Below are positions 55,601 to 62,199 of a stretch of 64,000 bases of DNA, in pieces. The notes under the pieces are model-generated. The model did no database searches. It was given only the letters and a program-made list of their open reading frames with translations, and was not told the origin of the DNA. A program made the translations under genes and the position numbers. This DNA comes from Amphibalanus amphitrite. Lineage: Eukaryota > Arthropoda > Thecostraca > Balanomorpha > Balanidae. The DNA lies in contig NW_024882305.1 of the NCBI RefSeq assembly GCF_019059575.1, positions 271,805-335,804 of the forward strand, in the 5' to 3' direction. Within the stretch, counting starts at the first letter, position 1; every line of letters starts with the position of its first letter.

Positions 55601-56136
55601 AGGTTGGGCAATGAATATTAAATATTCCAAAACAGTTATTTGATGTGCGGAAAATAGGTTCCAAAGACGCACGTTGTGCACCAAATATGTATGCTACCAG
55701 CATACCCATGCGTGGTACATACATTCTGCGTATGAAAATGTGTTTTTACTTTTGGATGTGTTGCGTTATGCATAGGTACAAACTGCGCCATGCAGGGACG
55801 TATGTGTAGCATGTAGCATGCATGCGAGCATGTTAACATGCCTGGACAATGGGCATTCATGCATTTTGAATCATTTAGGCTGTAGGCAACCATGTTTGGT
55901 ATCTCTATGACGTATCCAGTAAAAATGTGAGTGCGTAAAAATGAGTATAAATGGAAGAAATAGATAATCTTTTTCATTCATGATAACTTAATAGGTAGAT
56001 TGTTGGCATTGGGTACATAAAAATATCACATCTTTGTCATCGGATATAGTGTAGCCATACCTTGTCCTGCAATTGCCGCTCCTCTTCGGACATCACCCAG
56101 CGTTTCTCCATGCCTATCTTTAGGCATTTCTGAAAC
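25275..56136 (-). CDS. NR1-type nuclear receptor (HR96/VDR-like), spliced, 5' end outside window
   Basis: Minus-strand exons, in transcript order: 56136-56061, 46362-46118, 37463-37291, 36467-36313, 33611-33498, 29461-29328, 29018-28833, 28537-28160, 26934-26780 and 25678-25275. Every junction is GT-AG and keeps phase; about 672 residues follow. The parts are the end of the second zinc module, a basic extension, a hinge with poly-Ala, ligand-binding-domain helices with the PQNDQKILLKNG signature, then a long Pro/Gly/Gln-rich tail. Nuclear receptors of this group are ligand-regulated transcription factors binding AGGTCA half-sites. FQKCLKIGMEKRWVMSEEER and LSEQDKREIDQLIQKF suggest NR1I/J, but the P-box exon is missing, so the subgroup is inference. 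Confidence 0.93.
25674..26115. repeat. 41-bp tandem array of CACGTG and CCAAT boxes
   Basis: CACGTG occurs at 25705, 25751, 25823, 25863, 25945, 25986, 26027 and 26068, with AACGTG at 25913. CCAAT occurs at 25723, 25770, 25840, 25963, 26004 and 26045, with decayed forms elsewhere (for example CCAAC at 26086). CCAAT starts 17-19 bp after CACGTG in every intact unit. The first CCAAT (25674-25678) is the edge of the last receptor exon read on the plus strand. CACGTG is bound by bHLH factors such as USF, and CCAAT by NF-Y. The array lies in the last intron. Confidence 0.9.
26116..26779. other. Receptor last intron, rest
   Basis: A G run at about 26203-26219 and AT-rich unique DNA; no exon or element seen. 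Confidence 0.35.
26780..26934 (-). CDS. Receptor exon, Gly/Pro-rich tail
   Basis: Acceptor CGTTTCTCAG, donor GTGAGC, 155 bp. With TG from the previous exon it reads WGSEPYGAAGYSGPFFGDGR, then MRLPSDGDPAN and APDVDISAIL, leaving one G. The acidic-hydrophobic end runs into DWLLAEL in the next exon. Confidence 0.85.
26935..28159. other. Receptor intron, no gene seen
   Basis: AT-rich at 27100-27400; no transposon end or exon with support was found. Confidence 0.35.
28160..28537 (-). CDS. Receptor exon, low-complexity Pro/Gly/Ser/Cys tail
   Basis: Acceptor GCTGTTCCAG, donor GTAAGT, 378 bp. The A after the acceptor completes the AG left by the previous exon, giving RRASLPEPAATSSVG, then blocks such as GTSPQCPPTGGVSPQTPSG, QCMRTSQPSGGQYGGSAG and QCIRNSPPAGAQYSPG. 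A loose repeat of about 19-20 residues with QC-x-R and GAQY/GGQY is visible. I know no domain of this kind; it reads as a disordered region. The correct phase at both ends is the main support. Confidence 0.82.
28833..29018 (-). CDS. Receptor exon after ligand-binding domain
   Basis: Acceptor CCTATTCCAG, donor GTAAGA, 186 bp. The frame reads TVCFPDSDLANVAGEFSKID, then LNPYPMWPDFCEKGQEHL, then His/Gln runs (HHQHQQQQLQQGQQRQ). In most receptors the AF-2 helix 12 would fall here; no hydrophobic-hydrophobic-x-Glu motif is seen. Confidence 0.88.
29328..29461 (-). CDS. Receptor exon, helices 9-11 of the ligand-binding domain
   Basis: Acceptor CGATTTCAG, donor GTAAGA, 134 bp. It reads DHYTCLIRRYMCSIHGEEST, then RVLYPRMLHLLADLRTLVED and HNMN. 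The block R-x-L-x-x-L-x-x-L-R-x-L is the usual helix 10/11 dimerisation segment, and ADLRTL-x-EDH is close to the VDR/NR1 form. Confidence 0.92.
29441..29755. repeat. 39-bp minisatellite copying the exon 29328-29461 edge and acceptor
   Basis: About eight units follow one another from 29441, each with ATCAGAC, TGTGTAGTGGTCCTG and an AAATGGGACGGATG-like word, period about 39 bp. Unit one is the first 21 bases of the receptor exon plus its acceptor; on the minus strand the next unit still reads as an AG followed by DHYTRLT. Drift increases away from the exon. Confidence 0.9.
29756..31028. other. Receptor intron, no gene seen
   Basis: AT-rich and unremarkable, with short GTACCTA and AAAGTA repeats around 29920-30100. 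No exon or TE end was recognised. Confidence 0.35.
31619..31990 (+). pseudogene. Decayed ORF inside the 31-33 kb element, first part
   Basis: One frame from 31619 reads SFKRFVKWWQLTDRVSFKPL, then DFIDFADKMIVT, a TGA at 31718-31720, and continues as MKQRPRDDYRNVVYFTTAVM and ALQRARWMAKLINT to TAA at 31871. A second piece after a frameshift gives LALTEHEKRTMVRFTTFIVT near 31920-31985. PRDDY followed by ARWMAK recalls, from memory only, multicopy uncharacterised arthropod and cnidarian proteins. One stop, a frameshift and no initiator show it is broken. Coding in a TIR-bound unit suggests a transposon-encoded protein. Confidence 0.5.
32098..32345 (+). pseudogene. Decayed ORF, second part
   Basis: A frame from about 32104 reads VMGKAIGLSFFNDGTTVEEK, then RRIATSMQQRLREKNPAA and later, after a frame change, LASFASVGRYIPRG. 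It seems to continue the protein fragment at 31619-31990. No start, donor or known domain is evident. Confidence 0.35.
32537..32735. repeat. Inverted repeat with 75-bp arms
   Basis: GTGCTATTGGTCTCAAGAT, GGGGCCCAGGCGACCTG and ATGCGGTGAATACCCT at the left match the complement of GGATATTCACCGCAT, CAGGTCACCTGGGCCC and TTGAGACCAATAGTAC at the right. It lies inside the 31029-33068 element. Confidence 0.75.
33160..33497. repeat. Diverged copies of the exon 33498-33611 donor edge
   Basis: The exon's end plus donor on the plus strand is GGACCGAACCTGCAGGGTGC. Related AACCTGCAG/AACCTGCTG words followed by GTGC-like sequence recur at about 33167, 33233, 33337 and 33420, with intervening CCCTCTCCATATTG words also repeated. 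The copies are looser than those at 29441. Confidence 0.65.
33498..33611 (-). CDS. Receptor exon, helices 7-8 of the ligand-binding domain
   Basis: Acceptor CTCCCACAG, donor GTTCGG (weak), 114 bp, 38 codons. It reads RMQSLGLDKTTNMLLQMVVM, then FSSDLAGLTDSETISTLQ. The F-S-x-D-x-x-G-L-x-D block before an x-x-x-L-Q end is the usual helix 8 region of nuclear receptors. Confidence 0.92.
33625..33900. repeat. Minisatellite of 60-70 bp next to the exon acceptor
   Basis: Units carry GGTCAAGGTGCACACATACA or GGTCAGGGGGCACGCATACA, then ACTAACCCA or ACTGACCCA, then TGGATCG and GGGACAGG. About four to five units occupy the intron beside the acceptor of exon 33498-33611. Confidence 0.8.
33901..34811. other. 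Receptor intron, no gene seen
   Basis: A GC-rich patch (about 34440-34520) has no exon support. No element ends were identified. Confidence 0.35.
34812..35489. mobile_element. GC-end element with internal 120-bp tandem repeat
   Basis: The left end TAACGGAGCGAGCGAG (34812) faces CTCGCTTCGCTCGCTCCGTAA at the right (to 35486), an inverted repeat of about 14 bp. Inside, CGGCACCCTACTAACCGGTC, TGTGCCAAATTTGAGC and TCGAGATCTGGAA occur twice 120-125 bp apart, with GCACGTGCGCACGTGC palindromes at about 34968 and 35097. A run of CCGG lies at 35391-35424. No target duplication or transposase was found. Confidence 0.55.
35391..35424. repeat. CCGG simple repeat
   Basis: The tetramer CGGC/CCGG repeats for about 34 bp without interruption. 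It is self-complementary and CpG-dense. Confidence 0.95.
35490..36312. other. Receptor intron, no gene seen
   Basis: Unique AT-rich DNA; nothing supported. Confidence 0.35.
36313..36467 (-). CDS. Receptor exon, helices 5-6 and beta turn
   Basis: Acceptor CGTGGGCAG, donor GTAAGT, 155 bp. With G from the previous exon it reads VLAVLILRGTMVYDANSTLF, then NAQAVGAKVGMSDLRSVMTP and KLMKNHQQFVE. The helix 5 end (L-I-L-R) and following hydrophobic turn match the NR1 ligand-binding fold. Confidence 0.92.
36468..37290. other. Receptor intron, no gene seen
   Basis: It starts with GGGTCAAGGTCAAGGTCAGG at about 36487, a run of AGGTCA-like half-sites. No exon or element end was seen in the rest. Confidence 0.35.
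37291..37463 (-). CDS. Receptor exon, helices 1-5 signature
   Basis: The acceptor is CTCTCCCCAG, the donor GTACGG (weak), 173 bp. The frame gives YNTVPLDPEAPPDSRPPTTT, then RVVGVFVNAVSRLVSFIATL and PQFRQLPQNDQKILLKNG. F-x-x-L-x-x-x-D-Q-x-x-L-L-K is the family signature between helices 3 and 5. Phase joins exactly on both sides. Confidence 0.95.
37466..37690 (-). repeat. 220-bp polypyrimidine (GA/CT) tract at the exon acceptor
   Basis: On the plus strand the stretch is almost pure G and A (GAGAGAGAGA, AAAGAAAGAAAGAAAGG, GGGAGAGGGG). On the transcribed minus strand it is a CT-rich tract ending directly at the acceptor of exon 37291-37463. It is far longer than a usual polypyrimidine tract. Confidence 0.85.
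37700..38363. other. Receptor intron, no gene seen
   Basis: No element end or exon support. Confidence 0.3.
38366..39611. mobile_element. TA-flanked TIR element, 1.25 kb, with captured TTAA-element core
   Basis: The ends are GGGGAGAGTGGGGTAATTTG and its complement (CAAATTACCCCACTCTCCCC), with TA on both sides (38364-38365, 39612-39613). TA duplication is typical of mariner/Tc1-type elements. Subterminal GGGGCAATTTGGCCG repeats recur inside. Its middle (about 38705-39160) matches the 15060-15440 part of the TTAA element, including the AGGTCA core. No transposase is seen. Confidence 0.8.
38845..38985. repeat. AGGTCA core with four direct half-sites
   Basis: AGGTCA stands at 38872, 38878, 38884 and 38890 without spacing, followed by CAGGTCACGTTACCTCAGG and GACCTCAAGG. 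The outer arm TGTATATCATTCGATGCG is kept at the right; at the left the arm is CGCATCGAAACATGTATGTG. Confidence 0.85.
39614..42751. other. Receptor intron, no gene seen
   Basis: No exon or paired element end was recognised. The 40810-41265 minus strand has hydrophobic open frames in three registers but no support. Confidence 0.35.
42760..43231. mobile_element. hAT MITE, 472 bp
   Basis: Direct repeats CGCTCGAC at 42752-42759 and 43232-43239 (8 bp, exact) flank ends CAGGGGCGGATCCAG and CTTGTATCCGCGCCTG, an imperfect inverted repeat. Ends starting CAGGGGCGGAT are common in hAT MITEs. The interior has C and G runs and GGAGGCCC words but no ORF. It lies in the 37464-46117 receptor intron. Confidence 0.9.
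43240..44290. other. Receptor intron, no gene seen
   Basis: AT-rich unique DNA; nothing supported. Confidence 0.35.
44291..45568 (+). pseudogene. LINE reverse transcriptase, N-terminally truncated
   Basis: The open frame is about 425 codons and has no ATG at its start. Motifs in order, numbering from TTG at 44324: AQHGFRPRHSTETALL (residues 10-25), LIDLSKCFDVIDH with a catalytic Asp (45-57), GVYQGSALGPLLY (106-118), the YADD catalytic box (137-140), and a thumb region with NLGVIFDPTLSWDEHV. The frame is unbroken through the thumb and C-terminal region, so the copy is young. The order and QGS-x-LGP-x-LY style suggest the CR1/L2/Jockey side of non-LTR elements; the exact clade is not fixed. 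Confidence 0.9.
44291..45804 (+). mobile_element. 5'-truncated non-LTR retrotransposon (LINE)
   Basis: Reverse transcriptase homology starts abruptly near 44291, after an in-frame TGA (44288-44290), and runs to TAG at 45566-45568. A 3' tail of about 235 bp ends in AATA repeats (45785-45804), a common LINE 3' end. The endonuclease and the N-terminal RT part are missing, so this is a dead-on-arrival copy. No target duplication was recognised. It lies on the strand opposite to the host receptor gene. Confidence 0.9.
45805..46117. other. Short intron part beside receptor exon
   Basis: Unique DNA; no feature seen. Confidence 0.3.
46118..46362 (-). CDS. Receptor exon, hinge with poly-Ala and helix 1
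   Basis: Acceptor CGCCTTCCTCAG, donor GTAAGT, 245 bp. It reads IRKERKRQRLNEEEDGGG, a basic extension of the DNA-binding domain, then a Pro/Ala/Thr-rich hinge with SASAAAAAAAAAAAAS, and ends SQLSEQDKREIDQLIQKFYA. L-S-x-x-x-x-x-x-I-x-x-L-I is typical of the start of NR1 ligand-binding domains. The Ala run is encoded by GCC/GCG repeats and could vary in length. Confidence 0.92.
46481..47089. mobile_element. TTAA-flanked piggyBac-type MITE, 609 bp
   Basis: The left end is TTAACCCGGCGGCCGCTGGG (46481 on). The right end, reverse-complemented, reads TTAACCCACGAGCCGCTGGG (to 47089). TTAA lies at both ends and long C and G runs follow. The interior holds ATGACGTCAC and GTGACGTCAT arranged as a palindrome at about 46671-46692, and no ORF. 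It lies 119 bp upstream, in transcript direction, of receptor exon 46118-46362. Confidence 0.85.
47090..48798. other. Receptor intron, no gene seen
   Basis: GACGTCAC words cluster at 47750-47820 (TGTGACGTCACATGG, CGTGACGTCACACAG). No exon or paired element end was seen. Confidence 0.35.
48813..49043. repeat. Near-perfect palindrome with 115-bp arms
   Basis: The left arm from CTTAAAAATACAATAAAAAA to TTCAACTCGCTCTCT is mirrored on the right with one substitution and a 2-bp length change in an A run. There is almost no loop (CTGAGAG at the centre). A 15-bp direct repeat AGACATTCGAGTTTC stands at 48799-48813 and 49082-49096. An RNA from either strand would fold into a long hairpin. Confidence 0.95.
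49098..49118. repeat. ATTC microsatellite
   Basis: The word ATTC repeats about five times next to the palindrome. Confidence 0.85.
49200..53154. other. Receptor intron, no gene seen
   Basis: A GC-rich patch at about 51350-51500 (GGGGAGGGTCGGACC, GGGGGAGGGGAGGAGG) has a CACGTG but no transcript evidence. No exon with the needed phase was found. Confidence 0.35.
53157..54020. mobile_element. TA-flanked TIR element, 864 bp
   Basis: The left end is GGGGAGAGTGAGGTAAGATG and the right end, reverse-complemented, GGGGAGAATGAGGTAAGTTG, with TA outside both (53155-53156, 54021-54022). The ends are like those of 38366-39611 (GGGGAGAGTGGGGTAATTTG). Internal words GGTAAGATGAGC, GGGGCAAGATGACCC and TTACCCCGCCCATGGGG repeat the terminal sequence. 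No transposase is seen. Confidence 0.8.
54023..56060. other. Receptor intron, no gene seen
   Basis: A run of C followed by A at about 54121-54142. Otherwise unique DNA; nothing supported. Confidence 0.35.
56061..56136 (-). CDS. Receptor exon, end of DNA-binding domain
   Basis: Acceptor TTTTTCAG, donor GTATGG, 76 bp. It reads FQKCLKIGMEKRWVMSEEER then QLQDK, with one base completing the Arg codon of the usual C-R-F. The Cys is the last zinc ligand of the second module and GM-x-x-x-W-V/I-x-S-E-E-E is the usual C-terminal extension of HR96/VDR-like receptors. The exon with the P-box was not found upstream, so it should lie beyond a long intron, probably outside the window. Confidence 0.93.
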
Positions 56137-59100
56137 CTGAAAAAGAACAGAAACGACATTTCAGAAATGGAAACACGGGCAAAGTTCAAACGGTGATCTA
56201 CATTGATCTTTGACGGCCCATGGCGTTTGACGTAGAGTAAAAGCTAGCGACCGAAGTGCGGCGTAGGTTGAAACGACCTTTCCGACACTGTTCGCCGCTA
56301 CGTGGATCAAGGGTCGAGGTAGGGGGAGCGACAAGCGAAAAGGGCAAACAGACCGCTCTCCCCCCTCCCCCTGCCCCTCCCAGCTGATGCCTGTGGCGAA
56401 GTCACATCATCCACATGAAAATATGCCTGCATGCCGTGTTTTAGCCCTATCTACAAAACAAAAACATGCAAAATATCATGTCATCACCTGGTGTCAGCTT
56501 ACAGTAGCCGACTTTTTAGCATAAACCTGTGTCCCATAAACAAGTAGCATAATTTGTATCGCTTGCCTTCTATTCCCTACACCTGATGCCAGAATAATAA
56601 CATGGAACCCCTAAAACAACTCAGGCATGTAGTTCGAGTCATTCCACGGTGCCCCTTGTCAACAAACGAACAAGCGAGCCAGCTACGGAGACAACTGAGC
56701 CATGATAGAGCCACGGAGAGGGAGACATAGCTAGGCCAGCTACGGAGACAATTCAGCAGGACGAGCCAGCCACGGAGGAAATTGAGTCAGGCGAGCCTAC
56801 TCGTACACCGCCGTGGGAGGGCCGTTTTCCAAATATAGCGGAACCATTTGCGGACCGACCTCCCGTGAGTGCCCATCATCGTAAGGAAGCTCCAGGCGTG
56901 TGGCCAAGAAACCAACTGAGGGAGGGACAGTTGTAAAGAGGTGTGTGTGTGGGGGGGGGGATAGCTGTAGCCAAGGAAGGAACAGTCGTGGAACTAGGGG
57001 GTGCGGGGGAACAGTGCAAGTTGTAACCATGGTGAGAAGCCACTAGCCAGTTATGCTTCATGAGGATACAGTTACAGCTTACTATTCTCCAAAATGATGA
57101 CGGGATAATTGAACCCAAAGTGATGTATTTTGTAGCGAGGAACGGACAGTTGTACATTCAAAACTCGGACAGAGGGTCAATTGTGCAAAAAGCTAGTACA
57201 ATGCACATGCTAGCTTTACTGATGCTGAGAGAGGAATGTCAGCAAATAAATACCCAGAGAAGACTCGAAGCGTCGAGATTGCAATCCACAATGCTTAATA
57301 CCAGAATGGATAACATTTTTAGTAGATCTCAGCAAGACAAATCATCGATTCTATCGACAAACACAACATCGCTCAGCATAAGGTCATGACCCCATGACCT
57401 ACACTGTCCTGACTATACTCCTGGGCGGAGCCCAATATCTAGGTTCGATATACTCGTACTTGTCGGGTTTCGGAGCTTGGCCGTGAGACGGGTCGGATTT
57501 GTCCAGCTCGGCTCAGAGCCTCTGGCGGTATCCAATGACGCCCTCCGAGAGTTCCGAACGAGCAGAGCGAGGCTCGAGTTGACCTTGCGCTGACCGGGCG
57601 CTGTTCATTTCCGCGTGCGCCCTCCCTCGCCGCCTGCAGTGACCGGATGGACGCATAGCAACTGGAGCGTTTGAAGGAGCGATAAGGGCGGTCAATGGAG
57701 GACATCAAAGTCGGAATGGCGTCAGGAATGGTTGGCGGTTAGCAGTTGGTCAAAAAGAGCAGCGGATAGCTAGCGCCTGAGGTGGTCTCATAGTCATTTC
57801 ATCAAACCTACCAGAAGACACATACGAGGCAAGCAGACAAATTGTGCGCAAAAAGTACCTACTGGCAGCTCATCTGTTTATGAAAAATGTAAAAATGTTC
57901 CCAAAAGCCAGATGTCTAAGCTATGTCAAGAATGTCACGTATCAACTTATGCAGGACAGAGATGTCAGGACTTTTAGAGATGTACCCAGCTCTTGGGTCC
58001 GCATACGGCCAAAGGGCGTTTGTTTCGAATCAAGCAAAGCCAACAAAGGAAACCACAATACAAAAGCAATCATTGTCTGATGGGATCTGTTCAAGGGAGT
58101 AAAACATGTCTGGCAAGAGAAGAAGATTGCGGCGGGTGTAGACCACAGCCTATCGGCTTTGCAAAATGCACCTCACTTCCTTCTTCCCTGTCTGACAATA
58201 AAGTATCGAAATTGGGAAAGTACAACATATTCATGCACTGGACAACGATTAATGCCCGTGGCTTCTATATCTCTTGGTGTCCGTCATTGGCCTTGAATAT
58301 AGCGATGTCTGATGTCTGTCTGTCTCATTCCCCATTACTTTTACAATGTTAAACCGGTTTGGTTATCACTATCGGTTCCTCTGCAAGTACCCAGTCAGTG
58401 TTTAAATCCACCATGGTTGATCCCTGCATGGATTACGTATAGACGACGTCGAAGGTCTGTACCAGCCAAGGCGGGTTTCCGTAGCTTTATATCCGAACAG
58501 ATTATACGTTATCAACATCTATTCAATTCGGGGTAAAAAACAGCCAGGCTGTGTACCTAATTTTTCGTTTCATGATTCATGACATTGAACACCGTATGCA
58601 AAAAAAAAACTTGCCCGTAAGTCAGACTCGCGCACAAACCACGACTGACCAGCTCAATGTGATTTACATGCACTTGGGTATCTTGCTTGCGTTTTTTCAA
58701 ATGTTGATATATTTTCAGAATTCGCGTTTAGAATGTGTTTATTTTTGCTTTCCACGCCATTGTCAATCTACATGAGTGTGAACACTAGTCGCACGAATGC
58801 AAGAATTGCGAGTAACCTAATGCGAGAGACGCAAATGAGCAATCAAAACGTGACCTAACAGTCTCGCGCAGATAGCGAGATTCAGTGATAAACATGAACG
58901 TAATCAAAGCCTTATGTCCATTTCATTGTACATATAAAAATGACCAGAGTGCCTGCCCGTGATGTCACAGCTAAATACAGCGAAAACCGGTGGAAGCCAG
59001 TCACGACAGTCGACAGCATAGCTGTATTGGATGCCTTACTGCTTGTTTGACCATGAGGCCAGGAGTCTTGTTAATTAATGGCACCCAGACATTCTGCAAA

Positions 59101-59707
59101 ACTGGTTGTGGCTGGTTCACTCGACTCGCTCGAAAGCCTGACCGACGGCAATCAGTGTTGCGAGTGGAAACTTTGATATGAGCTCCGCTTTTGTTTGAAC
59201 CAAAATTTGAGGCGCGAGTGCACGGCGTCTTAATTTGAAAATGGAATTATTTTGTTGGTCAGCATTCTCTATTGATGGCTCAGGATATTTGAAAGGTCTC
59301 GCATCTCTCAACTAATGATAATCCGGAAGTTAAGTTTCCACATTTCAAACTCAGTACGTTCGGGCATTTACAAGAATTCCAAAGCCTTTTCATATTCCTC
59401 CGACAAGAGTTCCGCGAGCCACTATAATTTGAAAATATAGCACCTGCGCGAAAAGTGCATTGGTTGAAAGAGACGTTTCCAGAGGAAAGATAGGTTCGTT
59501 CACCACTATTGCGTTCCGGTGAATCGAAGCTCGTTGAGTGCGATGGGTTTGGCCTTAACCGCCCAGATAGAGGTTGTATATGTAGGTGCCATTGGCATTT
59601 GGCTGGTTCGCTATTCCTGTCCAAATTGGGAACACTGTTGAATTAGGCTCAGGATCAGGAGCTGGAATCCTTAACACACTTGGATGATAAATGTTCAGTG
59701 GGTAATG
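56137..59707. other. No recognised exon or element
   Basis: This should be receptor intron. Only short unsupported open frames are present. A GT then G run is at about 56941-56960, and repeats of GAGCCAGCTACGGAGACAA occur around 56673-56775. Confidence 0.35.
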
Positions 59708-59715
59708 GTAATGGG

Positions 59716-61652
59716 CAGGGGTGCGGAGCCGGAGCCGGAGCCGGAGCCGTCAAAAAAGGCGGCGACTCCGGCTCCTTTTTTGAAGAGGAAAAACATACTG
59801 ACCTACTACGCATTTCAGACCCTCTGGAACAGTCCTTTTTGGCTCTTTCTCGTTACCTATACGCTTGATTTCAACCAAACTTTGACACAATGAGTTTAAA
59901 GGGCCTACCTAATTTTTACTAATATGGTCTTTTAACAAAATGTCAAAATGAAAGGCACTTGTCATTGACTTATAATGGTAAAAATTGATCGGAAAACTCT
60001 GCACCGTGGTAGAGGCTAGCATGGCGTTGCAGCGTCAGCTGTTGCGCCGCAGCTAAGCTCCGCCCACTGCGCCGCGACACCGGGACCGGTCATTCGCCGC
60101 TCGGGGTCAGAGCGGTGCGGAGCTCTGACGGGCTGGAACAAGACACACGCTAACGCAGGTATCCTTGCGTGAATAAATGTATCTCGCGCGGAGAGAATAA
60201 GGATGAAGAATGCAATGCAGATCGGTGTATGTATAAAACAATAAGCACCCCTTCTAGCTACGGAATGTTTGTTATTCCCTATGCAGACTTAAAATAATCT
60301 TATTTTCAATAATTTATAGCGAGCCTCTCCGCAGCCATTTTCCTACAGGCTATTGTACATTTAAGGAGTAACGGGACAGAATTCACCGGACTGTCTTTGC
60401 ATTCAACGGCCTTATTTAATTGAAGATATCCACATATGTACTTGTAGGTATTTCAAGAATAAATTTTTATTTTGGGGGGTGAAAATAATAGGTAAATCTT
60501 TCCATGACATTTCCACAATGCTTTAAGAATGTTGTTGATAGATCTTAGGTCCGAAAAACAATAAAACAGGGAAAGATATAGGATGACTCAATCTGAAAAT
60601 GTAGATATGCAATATCGAGAGTTAATGATCTCCCATCCTTCACTCCCCCTTGTCAGTCTCTCGTCTATACGTTTATAGTATATTGTCTCGTCTATAGCCT
60701 AAGCTCTATCTTCGTCACTTGTCTCTGGTCTACCATCTTTTTAATTTTGTCTGTCTTTCGTCTACCGTCTTTGTCTCCTGTCTCTGCTCTAGTGGCTATG
60801 CATATTGTTTGTTGTCCACTAGCCAATGTTTACCGTTCGTCTCATTGTCACCTTGTCTCCTCTTCCTTTCTCTTTCTTCCTCCGTCCTGATTTGTCGTAG
60901 AACAGCTTATCAAAAGTTCATAACATGCAAACAAGTGCTCCACTCCGCTGCGCTGCGCGCGCGGCCCGCACGCCGGCCGGCCGGACTGCGACTGCCGCCG
61001 ACATGACCCGAGGCTGGACCGCAAGTGGGCGGAGCCAAGCCGCAGTGTGCTAGTGCGTCTCGACCAATCAGAGGGGAGACAGCGCCCAGCCTGTGTCAGC
61101 CTCTAAGCAGGGCTCTGACGACCTTAACATTATTAGTCAATGATAAGTGCCTTTATTTTTCATTTTTCGTTAATAGACCATATTGATAAAAATTAGGTAG
61201 GGATCTCAAACTACCAATGCCAAAGTTTGGTTAAAATCAAACGCATAAACAACGAGAAATAGCCGAAAAGGACTGTTCCACAGGGTCTGAAACGGATAGT
61301 AGTTCGGTTTGACAGTACAAAGCAGTAAAACATGTGGTATTCAAAATAGCCTTGTTATGCAAATACCTACAGAAGCAACGTGAACAGAAGCAATCCAAGA
61401 CAATTCAATCCTTACAGAAGCAACCCTTCGCCTTTTTTCTTCCACCCGTATTTAATTGTATAGAGGATGTACTGAGTACTGGAGCCGGAGCCGGAGTCGG
61501 AGCCGCCGGAGCCGGACCATTTTACTCGGAGCCGGAGCTGGAGCCGGAGCCGCCATGACATTTCACCCGGAGCCGGAGCCGGAGCCGATTTTTTCTCCGG
61601 AGCCGGAGCCGGAGTTGGAGCCGTCTGAAATTTCCAGGGCTCCGCATCCCTG
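59716..61652. mobile_element. hAT-type non-autonomous element, 1.94 kb
   Basis: The direct repeats GTAATGGG at 59708-59715 and 61653-61660 (8 bp, exact) flank termini CAGGGGTGCGGAGCC and, on the other strand, CAGGGATGCGGAGCC. GGAGCC hexamer arrays follow each end (59727-59748; 61479-61620). Longer inverted repeats lie further in: TACCTAATTTTTACTAATAT at 59905 matches the complement of the 61180-61201 stretch, and GGAACAGTCCTTTTTGG (59825) that of 61265-61281. The two GGGCGGAG/CTCCGCCC blocks (60056, 61026) continue them. The inner 60150-60940 part has no transposase. A complete insertion with exact duplications indicates recent movement. Confidence 0.92.
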
Positions 61653-61924
61653 GTAATGGGTAACGAAAGGGCCAAAGTGCCATGAGGAATGAGGTCTGAG
61701 GGTTAATGCAAGTGAAATGCTGGATGTAGCATGTTTAATGCGAATATCCAGTGACGAACAAAAATACATATACAGGATTAATTTAATACCATGAGCTTTG
61801 TACCTATTGTGTATCCAGATTGTAAAATAATTTGTCAAGACAGTTCTCTTATTGTAAAAGCGGGAACAATTGAAACACGGAAGTCTGCTTATAGGAGCTA
61901 AGCAATCTAACTCAAGTCTCAATC

Positions 61925-62199
61925 TTAAGGCCTGGCTACACTATGCGTTTTCTTCGTGCGTTTTTTGCGTGTTTGCGTGTTTTGCGTGATATCGTTCTAG
62001 AAAAAAGAACGATATTACGTTTTTGTGATGTTTTTCACCTTAAATTTTAGTTACATAAGAGTTATAGGTATTAGCTTTTGTATATAACCAAAGTAAAAAT
62101 TATATTGTTTATAACTTTTTTTCCTAGAACGATATTACGCAAAACACGCAAACCTGCAAAAACGCACGCAGAAAACGCATAGTGTAGCCAGGCCTTTAA
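61925..62199. mobile_element. Short TIR element (MITE) of about 275 bp
   Basis: AAGGCCTGGCTACACTATGC and GTTTTC at the left face GAAAACGCATAGTGTAGCCA and GGCCTT at the right, with the inverted repeat continuing for about 75 bp through TTGCGTGTTTTGCGT and ATATCGTTCTAG. TTAA is directly outside on the left (61925-61928) and TTTAA on the right (62195-62199), which suggests a TTAA target. No ORF. Confidence 0.8.

Noticed and set aside
57060-57389. Plus-strand ORF of 109 codons
   Set aside because: No recognisable domain, ordinary composition, no splice or promoter support; within a presumed intron on the opposite strand.
59680-59893. Gly/Ala or Glu/Pro repeat ORFs at the hAT left end
   Set aside because: They come from the GGAGCC array of the transposon.
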